From Deltaproteobacteria bacterium (GTDB taxonomy: Bacteria; Desulfobacterota; Desulfovibrionia; Desulfovibrionales; Desulfovibrionaceae): DNA of 6,102 bases. The stretch spans positions 1 to 6,102 of the forward strand of contig JAITGZ010000243.1 in the NCBI GenBank assembly GCA_031280335.1, written 5' to 3'. Below are positions 5,765-6,102 of this stretch, piece after piece; positions within the stretch are counted from its first letter, which is position 1, and each line of letters begins with the position of its first letter. The notes below the pieces were generated by a model, which saw only the letters and a program-made list of their open reading frames with translations, was not told the DNA's origin and searched no databases. The position numbers and the translations under genes are program-made.

Positions 5765-6102
5765 TTATACAAAAAGCTCGCTGACGGAGGACTCGGTATG
5801 GGTGTTGTATATGGCTTTGGCCAGAAGGTTGCCTATGGAAAAAATATGTATTTTGTCACAGCCGCTTATTTTATCCATAATTGGTATGGTGTCGGAGACA
5901 AAAATTTTTTTAAATTTTGAGGCGGCAAGGCGTTCCATTGCCGGTCCGGAAAGCACGGCATGGGTGGCGCAGGCATAAACTTCAAGCGCCCCATATTTAA
6001 GCAATACATCGGCGGCGGCCACCATTGTGCCGGCGGTGTCAATCATATCGTCCACCACCACAGCCACCTTGCCCTCCACCTCGCCAATGACATGTGTGGC
6101 CG
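5765..6102 (-). CDS. prs: Ribose-phosphate pyrophosphokinase (PRPP synthetase), 3' part only
   Basis: The enzyme makes PRPP from ribose 5-phosphate and ATP for nucleotide, histidine, tryptophan and NAD synthesis. Only the last 111 residues are visible; the gene enters from the right edge (family length about 310-320). The segment contains HVIGEVEGK, the PRPP/ribose-phosphate binding loop VVDDMIDTAGT, the block ATHAVLSGPAMERL, VSDTIPI and the C-terminal ending SIGNLLAKAIYNTHTESSVSELF, all typical of class I bacterial Prs. An in-frame GTG at 6079 is internal, as the conserved frame continues upstream without a stop. The N-terminal ATP-binding and catalytic-loop parts are outside the window. It is the first visible gene of the probable prs-rplY-pth unit. 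Confidence 0.96.
   Translation of the reverse strand, partial: ATHVIGEVEGKVAVVVDDMIDTAGTMVAAADVLLKYGALEVYACATHAVLSGPAMERLAASKFKKIFVSDTIPIMDKISGCDKIHIFSIGNLLAKAIYNTHTESSVSELFV

Overview
The window looks like a chromosomal core region of a delta-proteobacterial sulfate reducer of the Desulfovibrio group. This rests on protein style (a Rho with a short basic extension before the E. coli-like start, an L25/Ctc-type protein with a TL5 domain, a CarD/CdnL-family protein) and on the gene order prs-rplY-pth-carD-rho. It is inference from remembered family patterns, not from a search; genus-level assignment is moderate at best. Base composition appears near 50% GC, with AT-rich intergenic stretches.

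Layout: six of the seven protein genes lie on the minus strand as one head-to-tail block. Reading right to left these are prs (3' part only, cut by the right edge), rplY/ctc, pth, carD, rho and glpX. Short gaps separate prs-rplY (56 bp), rplY-pth (38 bp) and rho-glpX (15 bp), so those pairs are probably co-transcribed. Larger gaps precede carD (125 bp) and rho (319 bp). The rho gap holds a good sigma-70 type promoter and a structured 136-bp inverted-repeat element resembling a miniature transposable element. A degenerate single copy of one end of that element sits immediately upstream of the carD ribosome binding site.

To the left of glpX a tRNA-Pro(CGG) gene lies on the plus strand, with its own promoter and a hairpin between it and the convergent glpX end. 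Divergent from the tRNA is the 5' two thirds of cheB on the minus strand, cut by the left edge.

Functionally, the block joins nucleotide precursor supply (PRPP synthetase), translation (L25, peptidyl-tRNA hydrolase, tRNA-Pro) and transcription control (CarD at initiation, Rho at termination), plus the gluconeogenic class II fructose-1,6-bisphosphatase. CheB belongs to chemotaxis and is a separate unit. I see no CRISPR array, phage, toxin-antitoxin or defence system, and no clear undescribed multi-gene system. The unusual material is the inverted-repeat element in the rho leader and its relative upstream of carD, a 9-base C tract in the cheB linker, and a lysine at a normally asparagine position in Pth.
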